NCBI GenBank assembly: GCA_963662155.1
Contig: OY759266.1
Span: forward strand, 58,446,010 to 58,510,009
Direction: 5' to 3'
DNA length: 64,000 nt
DNA from: Lamellibrachia columna
Lineage: Eukaryota; Annelida; Polychaeta; Sabellida; Siboglinidae
Made by a program: the position numbers and the translations under genes. Positions 1-11,982 of the stretch are shown here, piece after piece. Position 1 is the first letter of the stretch, and each line of letters starts with the position of its first letter. The notes beneath the pieces are model-generated. The model was not told the origin of the DNA, made no database searches, and was given only the letters and a program-made list of their open reading frames with translations.

Positions 1-1
1 T

Positions 2-3000
2 AGCCACAAGAACGCCGTCACCGCAATGAAGACGGAATATGAGCAGGCTCGGGAGGAGCAGGAGAGGCGACACCTGGTGGGTGGGATCTGCATCACTTCA
101 GCATGGTGGACATCTTAGAGGTGTCTCCTCAATTGTTTTTGCTCAACTTGTTTCAGAATCATTTCAACAAAAGTTTGCACTCTTATTAAACCAACTGCAC
201 GTTTTACATAGCTGTTCACGCATTACAGATTACTTAGCTGTTCACGCACTACAGATTACTTAGCTGTTCACGCATTACAGATTACTTAGCTGTTCACGCA
301 TTACAGATTACTTAGCTGTTCACACACTACAGATTACTTAGCTGTTCGTACACTACAGATTACTTAGCTGTTCACGCATTACAGATTACTTAGCTGTTCA
401 TACACTACAGATTACTTAGCTGTTCACACACTACAGATTACTTAGCTGTTCACGCATTACAGATTACTTAGCTGTTCACGCATTACAGATTACTTAGCTG
501 TTCATACACTACAGATTACTTAGCTGTTCATACACTACAGATTACTTATCTGTTCACACACTACAGATTACTTAGCTGTTCACGCATTACAGATTACTTA
601 GCTGTTCATACACTACAGATTACTTATCTGTTCACACACTACAGATTACTTAACTATTCACACACTACAGATTACTTATCTGTTCACACACTACAGATTA
701 CTTAACTATTCACACACTACATATTACTTAGGTGTTCACACACTACAGATTACTTATCTGTTCACACACTACAGATTACTTAACTATTCACACACTACAT
801 ATTACTTAGGTGTTCACACACTACAGATTACTTAACTATTCACACACTACAGATTACTTAGGTGTTCACACACTACAGATTACTTATCTGTTCACACACT
901 ACAGATTACTTAGCTGTTCACACACTACAGATGACTTAGCTGTTCACACACTACATATTACTTAACTATTCACACGCTACATATTACTTGGCTTTTCACA
1001 CACTATAAATTACTTAGCTGTTCACACACTACAGATTACTTGTCTGTTCACACACTACAGATTACTTAGCTGTTCACACACTACAGATTACTTAACTATT
1101 CACACACTACATATTACTTAGCTTTTCACACACTACAGATTACTTATCTGTTCACACACAACAGATTACTTAACTATTCACACACTACAGATTTAAACAT
1201 CAACAAACCTGATTCTCGATGGGCTAAATCAATTGAGGTGGGACTTTAACTTGCAGCTGTGACATCTTGGTGACATACTCTGTGACAAATATCAAAACCC
1301 TTGTATCTCTCCAGCTGAGTGACGTGACAGTTTATGTGTCCACATGACATGTCGTGATCATAGTTAGATGTAATTGTTATTGTGTAATTTGTAAATTGTA
1401 CAGTTACAGTGTAATTATAATTGTAATTGACTTTTAGTAGAACAAAGTAATTATAATTGAGTTTTTATGAGGCTGTATAGTTGTAATTGAACCTAAACCT
1501 GGCAGCAAGAAGGCATGAATTCACCTAAAACCCTGGCAGCAAGAATGCATGAATTCACCTAAAACCCTGGCAGCAAGAATGCATGAATTCACCTAAAACC
1601 CTGGCAGCAAGAATGCATGAATTCACCTAAAACCCTGGCAGCAAGAATGCATGAATTCACCTAAAACCCTGGCAGCAAGAATGCATGAATTCACCTAAAA
1701 CCGTGGCAGCAAGAATGCATGAATTCACCTAAAACCCTGGCAGCAAGAATGCATGAATTCACCTAAAACCCTGACAGCAAGAATGCATGAATTCACCTAA
1801 AACTTTGGCAGCAAGAATGCATGAATTCACCTAAAACCCTGGCAGCAAGAATGCATGAATTCACCTAAAACCCTGGCAGCAAGAATGCATGAATTCACCT
1901 AAAACCCTGGCAGCAAGAATGCATGAATTCACCTAAAACCCTGGCAGCAAGAATGCATGAATTCACCTAAAACCCTGGCAGCAAGAATGCATGAATTCAC
2001 CTAAAACCCTGGCAGCAAGAATGCATGAATTCACCTAAAACCGTGGCAGCAAGAATGCATGAATTCACCTAAAACCCTGGCAGCAAGAATGCATGAATTC
2101 ACCTAAAACCGTGGCAGCAAGAATGCATGAATTCACCTAAAACCCTGGCAGCAAGAATGCATGAATTCACCTAAAGCCCTGGCAGCAAGAATGCATGAAT
2201 TTACCTAAACCCTGGCAGCAAGAATGCATGAATTCACCTAAGCCCTGTCTAAAAATGAGCAGCAATGATATGTATAATCTTCCTTTATAAACCAATGTAG
2301 TTACACTAACCCTATGAATTACAGCAATTAGGACTGTGATTGATTTTGTGAAGTGCTGTCTTTGTTTTACGATGCTGTGTACTTGAAGTGACAGTTGTAG
2401 CTGACTCTGTCATGATGCTGTGTGTGTCAGGCGGAGGTGACCCAGCTGAGGGAACAGCTGGGGTTGGAGAAGCGTGCCTGGGAGGAGAACTACATGAAGA
2501 AGAAGGAGACGTGGCTGATGGCGAAGGAGCGGGAGCTGAAGGACCAGGTGCGACGGGAGCGAGACAGGGAGATAGAGCTAGTGATCCAGCGGCTGGAGGA
2601 AGACAACCAGGCAGCCAGGGAGGAGTGTGAGAGGGTGGCCGAGAACAGGATCAAGTGAGTGGGGCAGTGGGGCATGTGGTGGCGCACTGGGTGGTGTGCG
2701 TGTGGTATTATGGAGCACCATTGGGCGATACATGTGGTGCTGGGGTTCACCAATGAATGGTTCCCCAGTGCAATGATATATGGTTAGCAGGGCTTTACAG
2801 TTGTAATTATGTAATTGTAACTAATTATCTTACAATGATCCAGGTAGTGTATGTTTGTTTGTTTGTATCACGTACTGACTACATCAGTAACCTTGCTGAA
2901 ACGTGGAACTTTCTGTTGCTGAGGTAACCAATAACAGCCGTCCCTGGGATTTTGGAGGCTCACATATGGGAACTTAACTTTAATTGGTAGTGACCCAGTC

Positions 3001-6000
3001 ATCGCTGGTCGGACGGACGTAATGATGATTATTTCGTAGGAACGCCCTTTGACATTTGGGCGCAGGCACTTCTAGTTCCCAGAAACATGTCGACCAAGAC
3101 AGGAAGTGGGACGAATTACAAATGATTCAGTGTACATCCACACGTGGCAAGGGATAAACTGACAAATCCACGTTTCAACAGGTCAATCTGCCAGGTGTTC
3201 TGTAGTACTACTACCACCCCTGGCTAGCGAGGATGTCTGCCAGGTGTTCTGTAGTACTTCTACCACCCCTGGCTAGCGAGGATGTCTGCCAGGTGTTCTG
3301 TAGTACTTCTACCACCCCTGGCTAGCGAGGATGTCTGCCAGGTGTTCTGTAGTACTTCTACCACCCCTGGATAGAGAGGATGTCTGCCAGGTGTTCTGTA
3401 GTACTACTACCACCCCTGGCTAGAGAGGATGTCTGCCAGGTGTTCTGTAGTACTACTACCACCCCTGGCTAGCGAGGATGTCTGCCAGGTGTTCTGTAGT
3501 ACTACTACCACCCCTGGCTAGCGAGGATGTCTGCCAGGTGTTCTGTAGTACTACTACCACCCCTGGCTAGCGAGGATGTCTGCCAGGTGTTCTGTAGTAC
3601 TACTACCACCCCTGGCTAGCGAGGATGTCTGCCAGGTGTTCTGTAGTACTACTACCACCCCTGGCTAGCGAGGATGTCTGCCAAGTGTTCTGTAGTACTT
3701 CTACCACCCCTGGCTAGCGAGGATGTCTGCCAGGTGTTCTGTAGTACTACTACCACCCCTGGCTAGCGAGGATGTCTGCCAGGTGTTCTGTAGTACTACT
3801 ACCACCCCTGGCTAGCGAGGATGTCTGCCAGGTGTTCTGTAGTACTACTACCACCCCTGGCTAGCGAGGATGTCTGCCAGGTGTTCTGTAGTACTACTAC
3901 CACCCCTGGCTAGAGAGGATGTCTGCCAGGTGTTCTGTAGTACTTCTACCACCCCTGGCTAGCGAGGATGTCTGCCAGGTGTTCTGTAGTACTTCTACCA
4001 CCCCTGGATAGAGAGGATGTCTGCCAGGTGTTCTGTAGTACTACTACCACCCCTGGCTAGAGAGGATGTCTGCCAGGTGTTCTGTAGTACTACTACCACC
4101 CCTGGCTAGCGAGGATGTCTGCCAGGTGTTCTGTAGTACTACTACCACCCCTGGCTAGCGAGGATGTCTGCCAGGTGTTCTGTAGTACTACTACCACCCC
4201 TGGCTAGCGAGGATGTCTGCCAGGTGTTCTGTAGTACTACTACCACCCCTGGCTAGCGAGGATGTCTGCCAGGTGTTCTGTAGTACTACTACCACCCCTG
4301 GCTAGCGAGGATGTCTGCCAGGTGTTCTGTAGTACTACTACCACCCCTGGCTAGCGAGGATGACTCCTAGATGCTTTGCATCTTGGTAGCCAAACTTTCA
4401 GGCGTTCATCTACGACCCCACTGATGGGTCGTAACACTTTTATTTTTTTTTAAATTCACCCTGCTATTACACATTATTACATATATAGAAGCTGCTGCTT
4501 CCGTCCAAGTGCAACCAATCGTGATAATTATTTTAGCAACACATTTCTCTGGGCTCTTCTTCCTGATGATTTATTCACTATAGATGTTTTGTTGTTGTTA
4601 TTTCTGCTATACACAGTATAACAGCAGTAACAGTGTTGTTATTTCTGCTATACACAGTATAACAGCAGTAACAGTGTTGTTATTTCTGTTATACACAGTA
4701 TAACAGCAGTAACAGTGTTGTTATTTCTGTTATACACAGTATAACAGCAGTAACAGTGTTGTTATTTCTGTTATACACAGTATAACAGCAGTAACAGTGT
4801 TGTTATTTCTGTTATACACAGTATAACAGCAGTAACAGTGTTTCTTCCATTTCTGTTATGTTACAGTATAATGTTACTTTGTTTTAATTTTCATTGTTAA
4901 TGTAGATGGAAATAGTGAGAGTGGAAGAATAAAATGCTGTTAGTTTAAATGATCGCAAACAGTTTAAAGGTGCTTAGTCAATTAGATTTTTTTGCTAGTC
5001 TCATTTCAAATTAATTTTGCGAAAAACTAAACCTATCTAGTATCCACTGCAACATGCTAGCACGTTTGTGTACCTTTTGTATGTAGTTTTTTGTGAAATC
5101 AGACAAACTATTAAATTAGTTAATGCTTGTTCAAGCATTAACTGAAGTGAAAATCAAAATGCTGAAAAATTACAATTTTCTTCTTTGGTGAAATTTCACA
5201 ACTTTGTCATGTGATCAGTGAGAGGATGGAGGTCACGCCATTGATCAGCATGACCCACACAGTGCTTACCATTTTGGATATCCACTATTTTGATCCTTAC
5301 CAGATCTAACGACTAAAGTCAATTCTTTTGATGATTTGAACAAAAATAGGCACTTTTTTATTAAACAGACTGCGCACATTACTTAAACTAGTCACACACT
5401 ACACATCTGGACATAAGTGAACCAGATTTACAATGGGCTGAACCATTTGAGGAAGCAGCTTTAAGGTTCCGTGTTGCTCAACTGAACCATTTGAGGAAGC
5501 AGCTTTAAGGTTCCGTGTTGCTCAACTGAAACATTTCAGGAAGCAGCTTTAAGGTTCCGTGTTGCTCAACTGAACCATTTGAGGAAGCAGCTTTAAGGTT
5601 CCATGTTGCTCAACTGAACCATTTGAGGAAGCAGCTTTAAGGTTCCGTGTTGCTCAACTGAAACATTTGAGGAAGCAGCTTTAAGGTTCTGTGTTGCTCA
5701 ACTGAAACATTTGAGGAAGCAGCTTTAAGGTTCCGTGTTGCTCAACTGAACCATTTGAGGAAGCAGCTTTAAGGTTCCGTGTTGCTCAACTGAACCATTT
5801 GAGGAAGCAGCTTTAAGGTTCCGTGTTGCTCAACTGAAACATTTCAGGAAGCAGCTTTAAGGTTCCGTGTTGCTCAACTGAACCATTTGAGGAAGCAGCT
5901 TTAAGGTTCCATGTTGCTCAACTGAACCATTTGAGGAAGCAGCTTTAAGGTTCCGTGTTGCTCAACTGAAACATTTGAGGAAGCAGCTTTAAGGTTCTGT

Positions 6001-8441
6001 GTTGCTCAACTGAAACATTTGAGGAAGCAGCTTTAAGGTTCCGTGTTGCTCAACTGAATCATTTGAGGAAGCAGCTTTAAGGTTCCATGTTGCTCAACTG
6101 AACCATTTGAGGAAGCAGCTTTAAGGTTCCGTGTTGCTCAACTGAAACATTTCAGGAAGCAGCTTTAAGGTTCCGTGTTGCTCAACTGAACCATTTGAGG
6201 AAGCAGCTTTAAGGTTCCGTGTTGCTCAACTGAACCATTTGAGGAAGCAGCTTTAAGGTTCCGTGTTGCTCAACTGAAACATTTCAGGAAGCAGCTTTAA
6301 GGTTCTGTGTTGCTCAACTGAAACATTTGAGGAAGCAGCTTTAAGGTTCCGTGTTGCTCAACTGAACCATTTGAGGAAGCAGCTATAAGGTTCTGTGTTG
6401 CTCAACTGATGCCAACCTGTGTCTGTTCCAGACGCATCCGAGACAAGTATGAAAAAGAAATAGAAGAACTGGAGAGATCCGAACGACTGACCAGGGAAAA
6501 ATACAACACCACCAAGGTAGGCATTCTGAAGTATATTCCACATCTGCATTTACATAAAATATTTACAATTCACATAGTTATTTTATCACTAGCCATTTGT
6601 AATTCTATGCAAGATTTTGCTCAAATTGTAACAAACCCAGATGCCTCATGAAGGCCCAATTAATAATTTTCAAAGAAACAAAGCAAGTTTTAAAAAGTGT
6701 TTCAGACCATAAAAAATTGCTTGTCTCCAGTTGCTCATCCATTGTAACCAAATTTTGGTAGGTGTACATTTAAAAACTTTTGCCTGAATTTCAGAGGTGT
6801 TTCAGAGGTAGAATATCCCTGTTGGTTGCCATAGCAACATGACTGAGGTTGGTGTTACTAGGACTTCTGGTTTGTAGGCAAAACTGACAGAACTGGAAGG
6901 TGAGAATCAACGGTTGAACGTGGTGCTGAAACAGAGAGACAAAGAAATCATTGAACTAAAGAAGGTATGCTCCCTCATCCCACTGGAGTGTGTATTTGAT
7001 GGTTGTTTATTTGTTGATATGTTAATGATGTTTTCTTATTTTAAAGGTACAAAGTCTGATAATATTAAAAAAGTCATGTTACATAGTATCTACTGTATCT
7101 ATTCTAAATAATGTTATATAGTATCCACTACATCTATTCTAAATTATGTTATATACTACACTGTATCTAATGTATCTATTCTAAATCATGGTATGTAGTA
7201 TCTACTATATCTTTCGTAACTTGACCACTCAAATGTTATATCTGAATCTGAAAAAAATATTCTCAATGCTCTTTTAGAGCCAAATGAGAAGGAATTGGGC
7301 ACGTAGGTTTAGTTCAGCTAATAGTAGTGAAGTTGGTCTTTCTGGATGCATAGATGTTTAAACTCATTTTGTTTGAAGTTGTTGATATTTGATATGTTAG
7401 CAATGATTAGTATCTGCTATATCCAAACATCTTGACCACTCAAATGTGTTTAATGAACCCCATTTTTAAACATAATTTTACCATTTTATATAGTTATACT
7501 AACAAAATACTTGTTTGAAACTGTAAGAAATAAAAACATTCTGTTAGTAAAACTCAAATTTTTTTATTAGCGATGTTTAGTGTACATCAAAATTGTGGAT
7601 TCAGTAGACAGCATCCTTGAATAATTCATAGTTATACTGTTTTTATTATTTTGTAATATTTTTTCTGTAGACATACTGTTTGATTTTCTGAAATAAAAAC
7701 CTTTTATTGCTATAACAAACACACATTCTGTCATCAGCTTCTTGATCGCCTGAACGAGGAGCGAAGTCGCGTGGCTGACGTGATTCGTCAGGAGTTTGCG
7801 AACCGCCTGGTGGCAACAGAGGAAGAGAACAAACACGTGAAGATGGAGATGTCTGAGCTGAAGGCGCGCCACCAAGTGGAGCTGGACTATGCCAAGGCGA
7901 ACATCGAGGCCGTCGAGAAGGCTAAAGACAATGAGATGGAAGAAGTACATAAGAGGTGCGTAAGAGTGGCTCGTGACGAACATGGCAATCTTTTTCTCAC
8001 TTTTGACAGTCAGTTTTACCACTTCTCTTTTTATAATATTTCGACAACTTTCAGCTATCTTGACAGGGCCCAGTTGAAAATAATATGTCCAACGATTTCA
8101 TCAAATTTAAATAACACATTTACCCAAACGAGTTGTCACATCATACATCATAGTGGACACTAAATAAGTTTGATTTTTCACGAAATGATTCTAAAACGAG
8201 AAAGTAAAAAAGTTATTGAGGAAGAACTTTTAAAAGTTTTCATTCACCTGAAGTCATTTGGAAGGGTACCCTGTACCTCAGTCTTATCTGACCACTGTCC
8301 ACTTGTAGGGTGAAGCAGGCGATTCTGAAGAAGGAGGAAGTGGTCAAACAGATCCAGGAGCAGTACCAGGCCGCGGTCAAGCGAGCTGACCACCTGGAGG
8401 GACTGCTTGACCAACAGAGGAAACAGCTGTTGAGGAGATGA
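2..8441 (+). CDS. CEP131: CEP131 (AZI1), C-terminal exons, 5' end outside window
   Basis: Six in-phase coding exons: 2-76, 2431-2654, 6432-6516, 6878-6964, 7738-7955 and 8309-8441 (stop TGA 8439-8441). All donors are GT and all acceptors AG. The product is an almost continuous charged coiled coil. It contains RERDREIELVIQRLE (exon 2), a RIRDKYEKEIEELERSER stretch (exon 3), EERSRVADVIRQEF (exon 5) and AAVKRADHLEGLL before a basic QLLRR end. These match the C-terminal coiled coil of CEP131, a centriolar-satellite and basal-body protein needed for cilium formation. Only about 274 codons are present; the N-terminal part lies upstream. Exon 1 could instead end at a second GT at 81, but the 76 donor keeps phase 0 into exon 2. 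The introns carry five large minisatellites. The gene converges on HID1. Confidence 0.93.
209..1193. repeat. 26-bp minisatellite, about 38 copies
   Basis: Tandem units built on AGCTGTTCACRCAYTACAG followed by ATTACTT, in the first visible CEP131 intron. Variants (TTAACTATTC, TTATCTGTTC, TTAGGTGTTC) cluster toward the 3' half and recur in blocks, which suggests local multi-unit duplication. The array ends at ATTTAAACATC. No reading function is apparent. Confidence 0.95.
1365..2385. mobile_element. Dispersed repeat family A, copy 1, with expanded 34-bp core
   Basis: The flanks of the 34-bp array (1365-1490 and 2243-2385) are rich in GTAATTG motifs. They match, in the same order, a compact copy at 37005-37341: GAGTTTTTATGAGGCT on the left, then TGTATAATCTTCCTTTATAA and CCCTATGAATTACAGCAATT on the right. 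A partial left end recurs at 2785-2850. This makes it an interspersed element with an internal minisatellite nucleus. No ORF or clear terminal repeat was seen, so its class is unknown. Confidence 0.6.
1491..2242. repeat. 34-bp minisatellite, about 22 copies
   Basis: Highly homogeneous tandem units beginning ACCTAAAACCCTGGCAGCAA and continuing GAATGCATGAATTC. Each unit contains an EcoRI-like GAATTC and an ATGCAT palindrome. Single-base variants (CCGTGG, CTGACAG, CTTTGG) are scattered. It lies inside dispersed family A in the CEP131 intron. A compact family copy at 37120-37165 carries only one diverged unit. Confidence 0.95.
2880..4440. mobile_element. Dispersed repeat family B, copy 1, with expanded 49-bp core
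   Basis: 2895-3010 (AACTTTCTGTTGCTGAGGTA ... CAGTCATCGCTGGTCGGACG) is nearly identical to 18540-18645. The junction into the array, CAACAGGTCAATCTGCCAGG, is also shared (3178-3195 and 18719-18737). After the array, 4410-4432 contains an inverted repeat ACGACCC/GGGTCGT with a 7-nt loop, a possible element terminus. There is no ORF. It sits in CEP131 intron 2. It could be a non-autonomous DNA element, but I cannot assign a superfamily. Confidence 0.6.
3188..4362. repeat. 49-bp minisatellite, 24 copies
   Basis: Tandem units with GCCAGGTGTTCTGTAGTACT, TACCACCCCTGG and CTAGCGAGGATGTCT. Variation is limited to a few positions (ACTACT/ACTTCT, GCTAGC/ATAGAG). A run of variants near 3340-3440 recurs near 3990-4080, which indicates a multi-unit duplication. 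It lies inside family B in CEP131 intron 2. Confidence 0.95.
4594..4841. repeat. 41-bp minisatellite, 6 copies
   Basis: Tandem units containing TTATTTCTGYTATACACAG and TATAACAGCAGTAACAG in CEP131 intron 2. On the transcribed strand each unit carries a pyrimidine-containing stretch followed by ACACAG, which resembles a weak 3' splice site. Confidence 0.93.
4842..5437. other. Intronic sequence, nothing recognised
   Basis: AT-rich CEP131 intron 2 sequence between two arrays. I see no exon, RNA gene or recognisable element on either strand. Confidence 0.5.
5438..6408. repeat. 44-bp minisatellite, 22 copies, next to a CEP131 splice acceptor
   Basis: Tandem units with TGAACCATTTGAGGAAGCAG, CTTTAAGGTTCCGTG and TTGCTCAAC. 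Variant units recur in the same order in consecutive multi-unit blocks (GGTTCTG and TTTCAGG variants), so larger blocks were duplicated. The array stops 23 nt before the exon that starts at 6432. Confidence 0.95.
6965..7737. other. CEP131 intron with small degenerate repeats
   Basis: About four degenerate copies of a short unit containing GTATCTACTGTATCTATTCT lie at 7083-7215, with a more distant one near 7410. Nothing else is recognised. Confidence 0.4.
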
Positions 8442-8897
8442 ACGGAGAGTGTCCATTTAAACAATATCATCCGTCCAAATGTGCCGTGGCATTTACTTGT
8501 TAGGCTACAAATGTGTCTATGTATTGTTATTAATGCCCACATATACACACACATACACACACTTACACACACACTCTATTTCTAGGATATGAAGGCTTTT
8601 CATATTGTTTTAAATTTGTTATTGACCCACTGGTTAATACTGTTCTGACCATTCTGGGTCTTTCTCGTAATCGAACTCCGGTGAACAACTATATACTGCT
8701 CTCATTCCATTGGTTGTTTTAAGGGGTCATATGAAAGAACCTCTTGTAATTAGACGCTGCTACATTGTTCTGAGTGCATAATACTAATATTGATATATTA
8801 GTTAGGACAAGGATCTCATAATCCTATTTATTACATAGCATCATTCAATGTCTAAGAAATCTTGCCGGCTTTTATGTATTCCTGTCATCTTGTGTGT

Positions 8898-8903
8898 ATT
8901 AAA
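8898..8903 (+). promoter_or_regulatory. Candidate CEP131 polyadenylation signal (ATTAAA)
   Basis: ATTAAA about 460 nt after the CEP131 stop, followed at once by a GT-rich stretch (GTGTGTTGTGTGTTTCATGT) typical of a downstream element. No AATAAA was seen between 8442 and here. The 3' UTR would be 8442 to about 8920; the rest of 8442-9230 shows nothing else. Confidence 0.4.
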
Positions 8904-9231
8904 GTGTGTTGTGTGTTTCATGTAGTCATGTAACATGTATTCCTACTTGCTTGTCTTGGTTGATCAAACATAGGACTTATTAAGCACACTCCAATTTATA
9001 TTTTAGATATACTTTCATTAACCAGTTGAAAGGAATTTCGTGTGAATGTTTTACTAAAGCATATGTAGAGATAACCAACTCGGTGGGTGCTTCCGTTTGG
9101 AAGATATGTTTCAAGAACTACTGGTCATCGGGGTTTGAAGAGATATAACCGTGCGGGTGTGTCCATGTGGTACCTTTCTCATGCTAAACTAACTTTGCAG
9201 TACAGTATAGCTGTATTTATCATCCAAACTG

Positions 9232-10360
9232 TGGAAAGTGCCACATCAAAGATTACTCCTTAAATTAAAAGCCCATGGTATCGGGGATGGCATAATTGAC
9301 TGGATAGAACAATGGCTGACTGACAGAAGACAGCGTGTTGTAGTAGATGGAGAAGTTTCATACTGGAAATCAATTTTGAGTGGGGTACCACAAGGATCAG
9401 TATTAGGACCTTTATTGTTCTGAATATATATATATATCAATGACTTGGACGACAACATAACAAGTAATGTACTGAAATTTGCAGACAACACAAGTGTTTA
9501 GAAATGTTAACACTGATGGTGATGAACAACATTTACAAAACGATCTAGATAGATTAGTGAAATGGTCTGAGAAATGGCAGAAGTTGTTAAATTTTGGGAA
9601 ATGTAAATGCCTACATACAGGACATGGGAACTTGGATGCAAACTATAAAATGGGAGATACTGTTCTGGGTACTACTGTAAAAGAAAAGGGCTTAGGAGTT
9701 ACAATAAGTGCTGATATGAAAGTTTCAGAGCAGTGTGGTATTGCACTTTCAAAGGGTAGTCAAATTCTTGGGTTGATTAGGAGAAACATAACATACAAGG
9801 AAAAAAGCTAATTATACCTCTGTATAAAGCAATAGTTAGACCTCATTTAGAATACTGTATACAAGTGTGGAGACCATAATCATAAAAAGGATATAGATAT
9901 GCTTACAGAGGAGAGCAACTAAAATGATTCCAGAACTGAGAGGCCTTAGTTATGAAGAATGCCTGAAAGAATCTGGTTTAACAACTCTAGAGACAAGGAG
10001 GTTAAGAGGAGATCAGATTGACATTTTTAAGATATTGAATTCGTATGACAGTATTGATAGAAATATGTTTTTCTCACTCAAGAAAGATAGCAGAACAAGA
10101 GGACATAAGGTAAAATTAGTAAAGGATCAGTGTCGATTATATATCAGGAAGTACTCGTTCTCACAGAGGACAATAAATAATGGAACAAATTATCTACGGA
10201 TTGCATAACTGCTAGCAGCGTGAATATGTTTAAAAACAAGGTTGACACATATCTCAGGAGGGCGGGTTACACGTAGATGAATATTGGTGGACTCTCGATA
10301 AGCCAATGGCGTACTTGTCCACTTGTCATCTGGGCCTTTGGTTTGGATGGCAAATCTTGT
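9232..10360 (+). mobile_element. Dead CR1/Jockey-type LINE, 5'-truncated, 3' half of ORF
   Basis: Reading across frames gives reverse-transcriptase text: GIGDGIIDWIEQWLTDRRQR, then SGVPQGSVLGPLLF, then the catalytic region as FADN instead of FADD, KGLGVTISADMK, then a C-terminal region MIPELRGLSYEECL ... LETRRLRGDQIDIFKILN. A stop interrupts at 9421, and frameshifts or stops follow near 9470, 9809 and 9880. The 3' part is closely similar to 42640-43175, so both come from one family. It lies in the convergent gap between CEP131 and HID1. Confidence 0.88.
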
Positions 10361-11982
10361 TAAATGTCAACCCATCAGTGGCAAAAATGTATCAAATCCT
10401 TGTTGAACATGTTCCAACATACGATATCAGCAACCACTAAAACAAGAACACTAGAACATGTGTTGCCCAAATATACATTTATTGTATTCACATAAATACA
10501 AACCACACAGATATCTGTATTCCATACAACCTATTTGATCTTCATCCATGTTACTTCCAGCGAGTCCATCACACAAACAGCCACACATTACACAACTGTA
10601 CAATTAAAACAATGGAATTTAGCCGATTAATGACTACGTGAACGGCTAACATTTAATACTGTTAAAAGAACAGGAATATAATGGCCACCTTATACCATAA
10701 ATTTTATGCAAATCAGTTGACAACATATTAATATTTACCCATCAATTATAAGTCAATATTTATTCCATTTAACAACACATGGTTGTGTTATCTGGCAGCT
10801 TCACAGTGAAATAATATAAAGCTAACAGAGGAACAGAAGATGAGATTCAATATATATAGCGCTGCTACGGGATGAAATGCCATAATAATGCACACAGTGA
10901 ATATTAGCAAATAAACTTTGTTAATAAATCTTACTCTAACAGTCTTAACTGAACAAACTATCTACCGTGCAAGTGTACTAAAAGCGTATGTACGGTAGCT
11001 CCCAGCAGTGATAGCTATTATTAAACTAAACAAATATTACACATCCTGTCTCTCAATTTCTACCCTGCACACGTATAACCAACAAAATCACCCAAAACAA
11101 CATGTTTAACAACAGTGAATCAAATCTACAACCTAACATTTAATCCTGTGAACAAAATATACAGTCAACATATTGCCTTTTACATCTACAAACCAGTCAT
11201 GTTCATTGTCAACGTCTCTTCTGTGAGGCACATCTGCTGTGTATTCGTTTAACCAATTTCATTCTGACACAACCAGCATATTTTAATAACAGGATAAACA
11301 TCCAGTGGCGTAGTCAGAATGAAACTGGATAAAGTATACCTAACTGTATTATAAAAATATTATATTTAAATAGTTTAATAATAATAACATCCCTTTAAAT
11401 ACTATTGAAATTTTATTTTATTGTAAAGCTGGAAGTGGTGGATATTTTGTCATGCAAGCCATATTTTGTCTAGCATTACAATTTTTTTTAATGCACACTG
11501 AAAATGAAGTGCACATTTCAGGCAATATGCAAAATTATTAAATAAAATTGTAGTTCTGTTTCCAACTGGTCCTTAATTAATGTATAGATCTAACAAAATC
11601 TTACCTTCCTGGATGGATCCTGTTTGCCTGACACAAGCGTTAGTGATTTGTCATAGCAGGTTTGGTCGAGCATAACAGCTACACAAGAGGAATAACGTTC
11701 TGGCTTACCAATCTGCTTAGTCAACTTATTTGAATGAACGCGTGAATGTCATCATGTGACTAGTACACTTCTCAGTAACAAGGCTTGAAACCTGCAACAT
11801 TGTTGACTAATATCCACTGCCTAAATGCAGTCCTCCAACCAGCGTAATGTATCATGCATTCTGCAAATACGCACTAAGCTATTTGTCAGCAAGATGTTAA
11901 TATTACAACAATACGGAACAGAACAGAAGGTCGAGTATTGGAAGAAAGGTCGTCCACCAGAGTCAAGTATAGGTAGCATGAT
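10361..11982 (-). other. Probable HID1 3' UTR and flank
   Basis: AT-rich sequence downstream of the HID1 stop on the minus strand, without a recognisable element or ORF of note. If the polyA signal at 10478-10483 is used, the 3' UTR is about 1.5 kb. Confidence 0.45.
10478..10483 (-). promoter_or_regulatory. Candidate HID1 polyadenylation signal (AATAAA)
   Basis: Minus-strand AATAAA followed within about 30 nt by GT-rich sequence (GTGTTCTTGTTTTAGTGGTT). Other minus-strand AATAAA matches exist nearer the stop, for example around 10755, so alternative ends are possible. Confidence 0.4.

Noticed and set aside
4405..4440. Helitron 3' end (hairpin ACGACCC/GGGTCGT)
   Set aside because: The hairpin is present but no CTRR end follows at the expected place and the second family copy lacks it, so I did not assign Helitron.
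7567..8022. 151-codon minus-strand ORF
   Set aside because: It is the antisense shadow of a CEP131 exon and its flanking intron.
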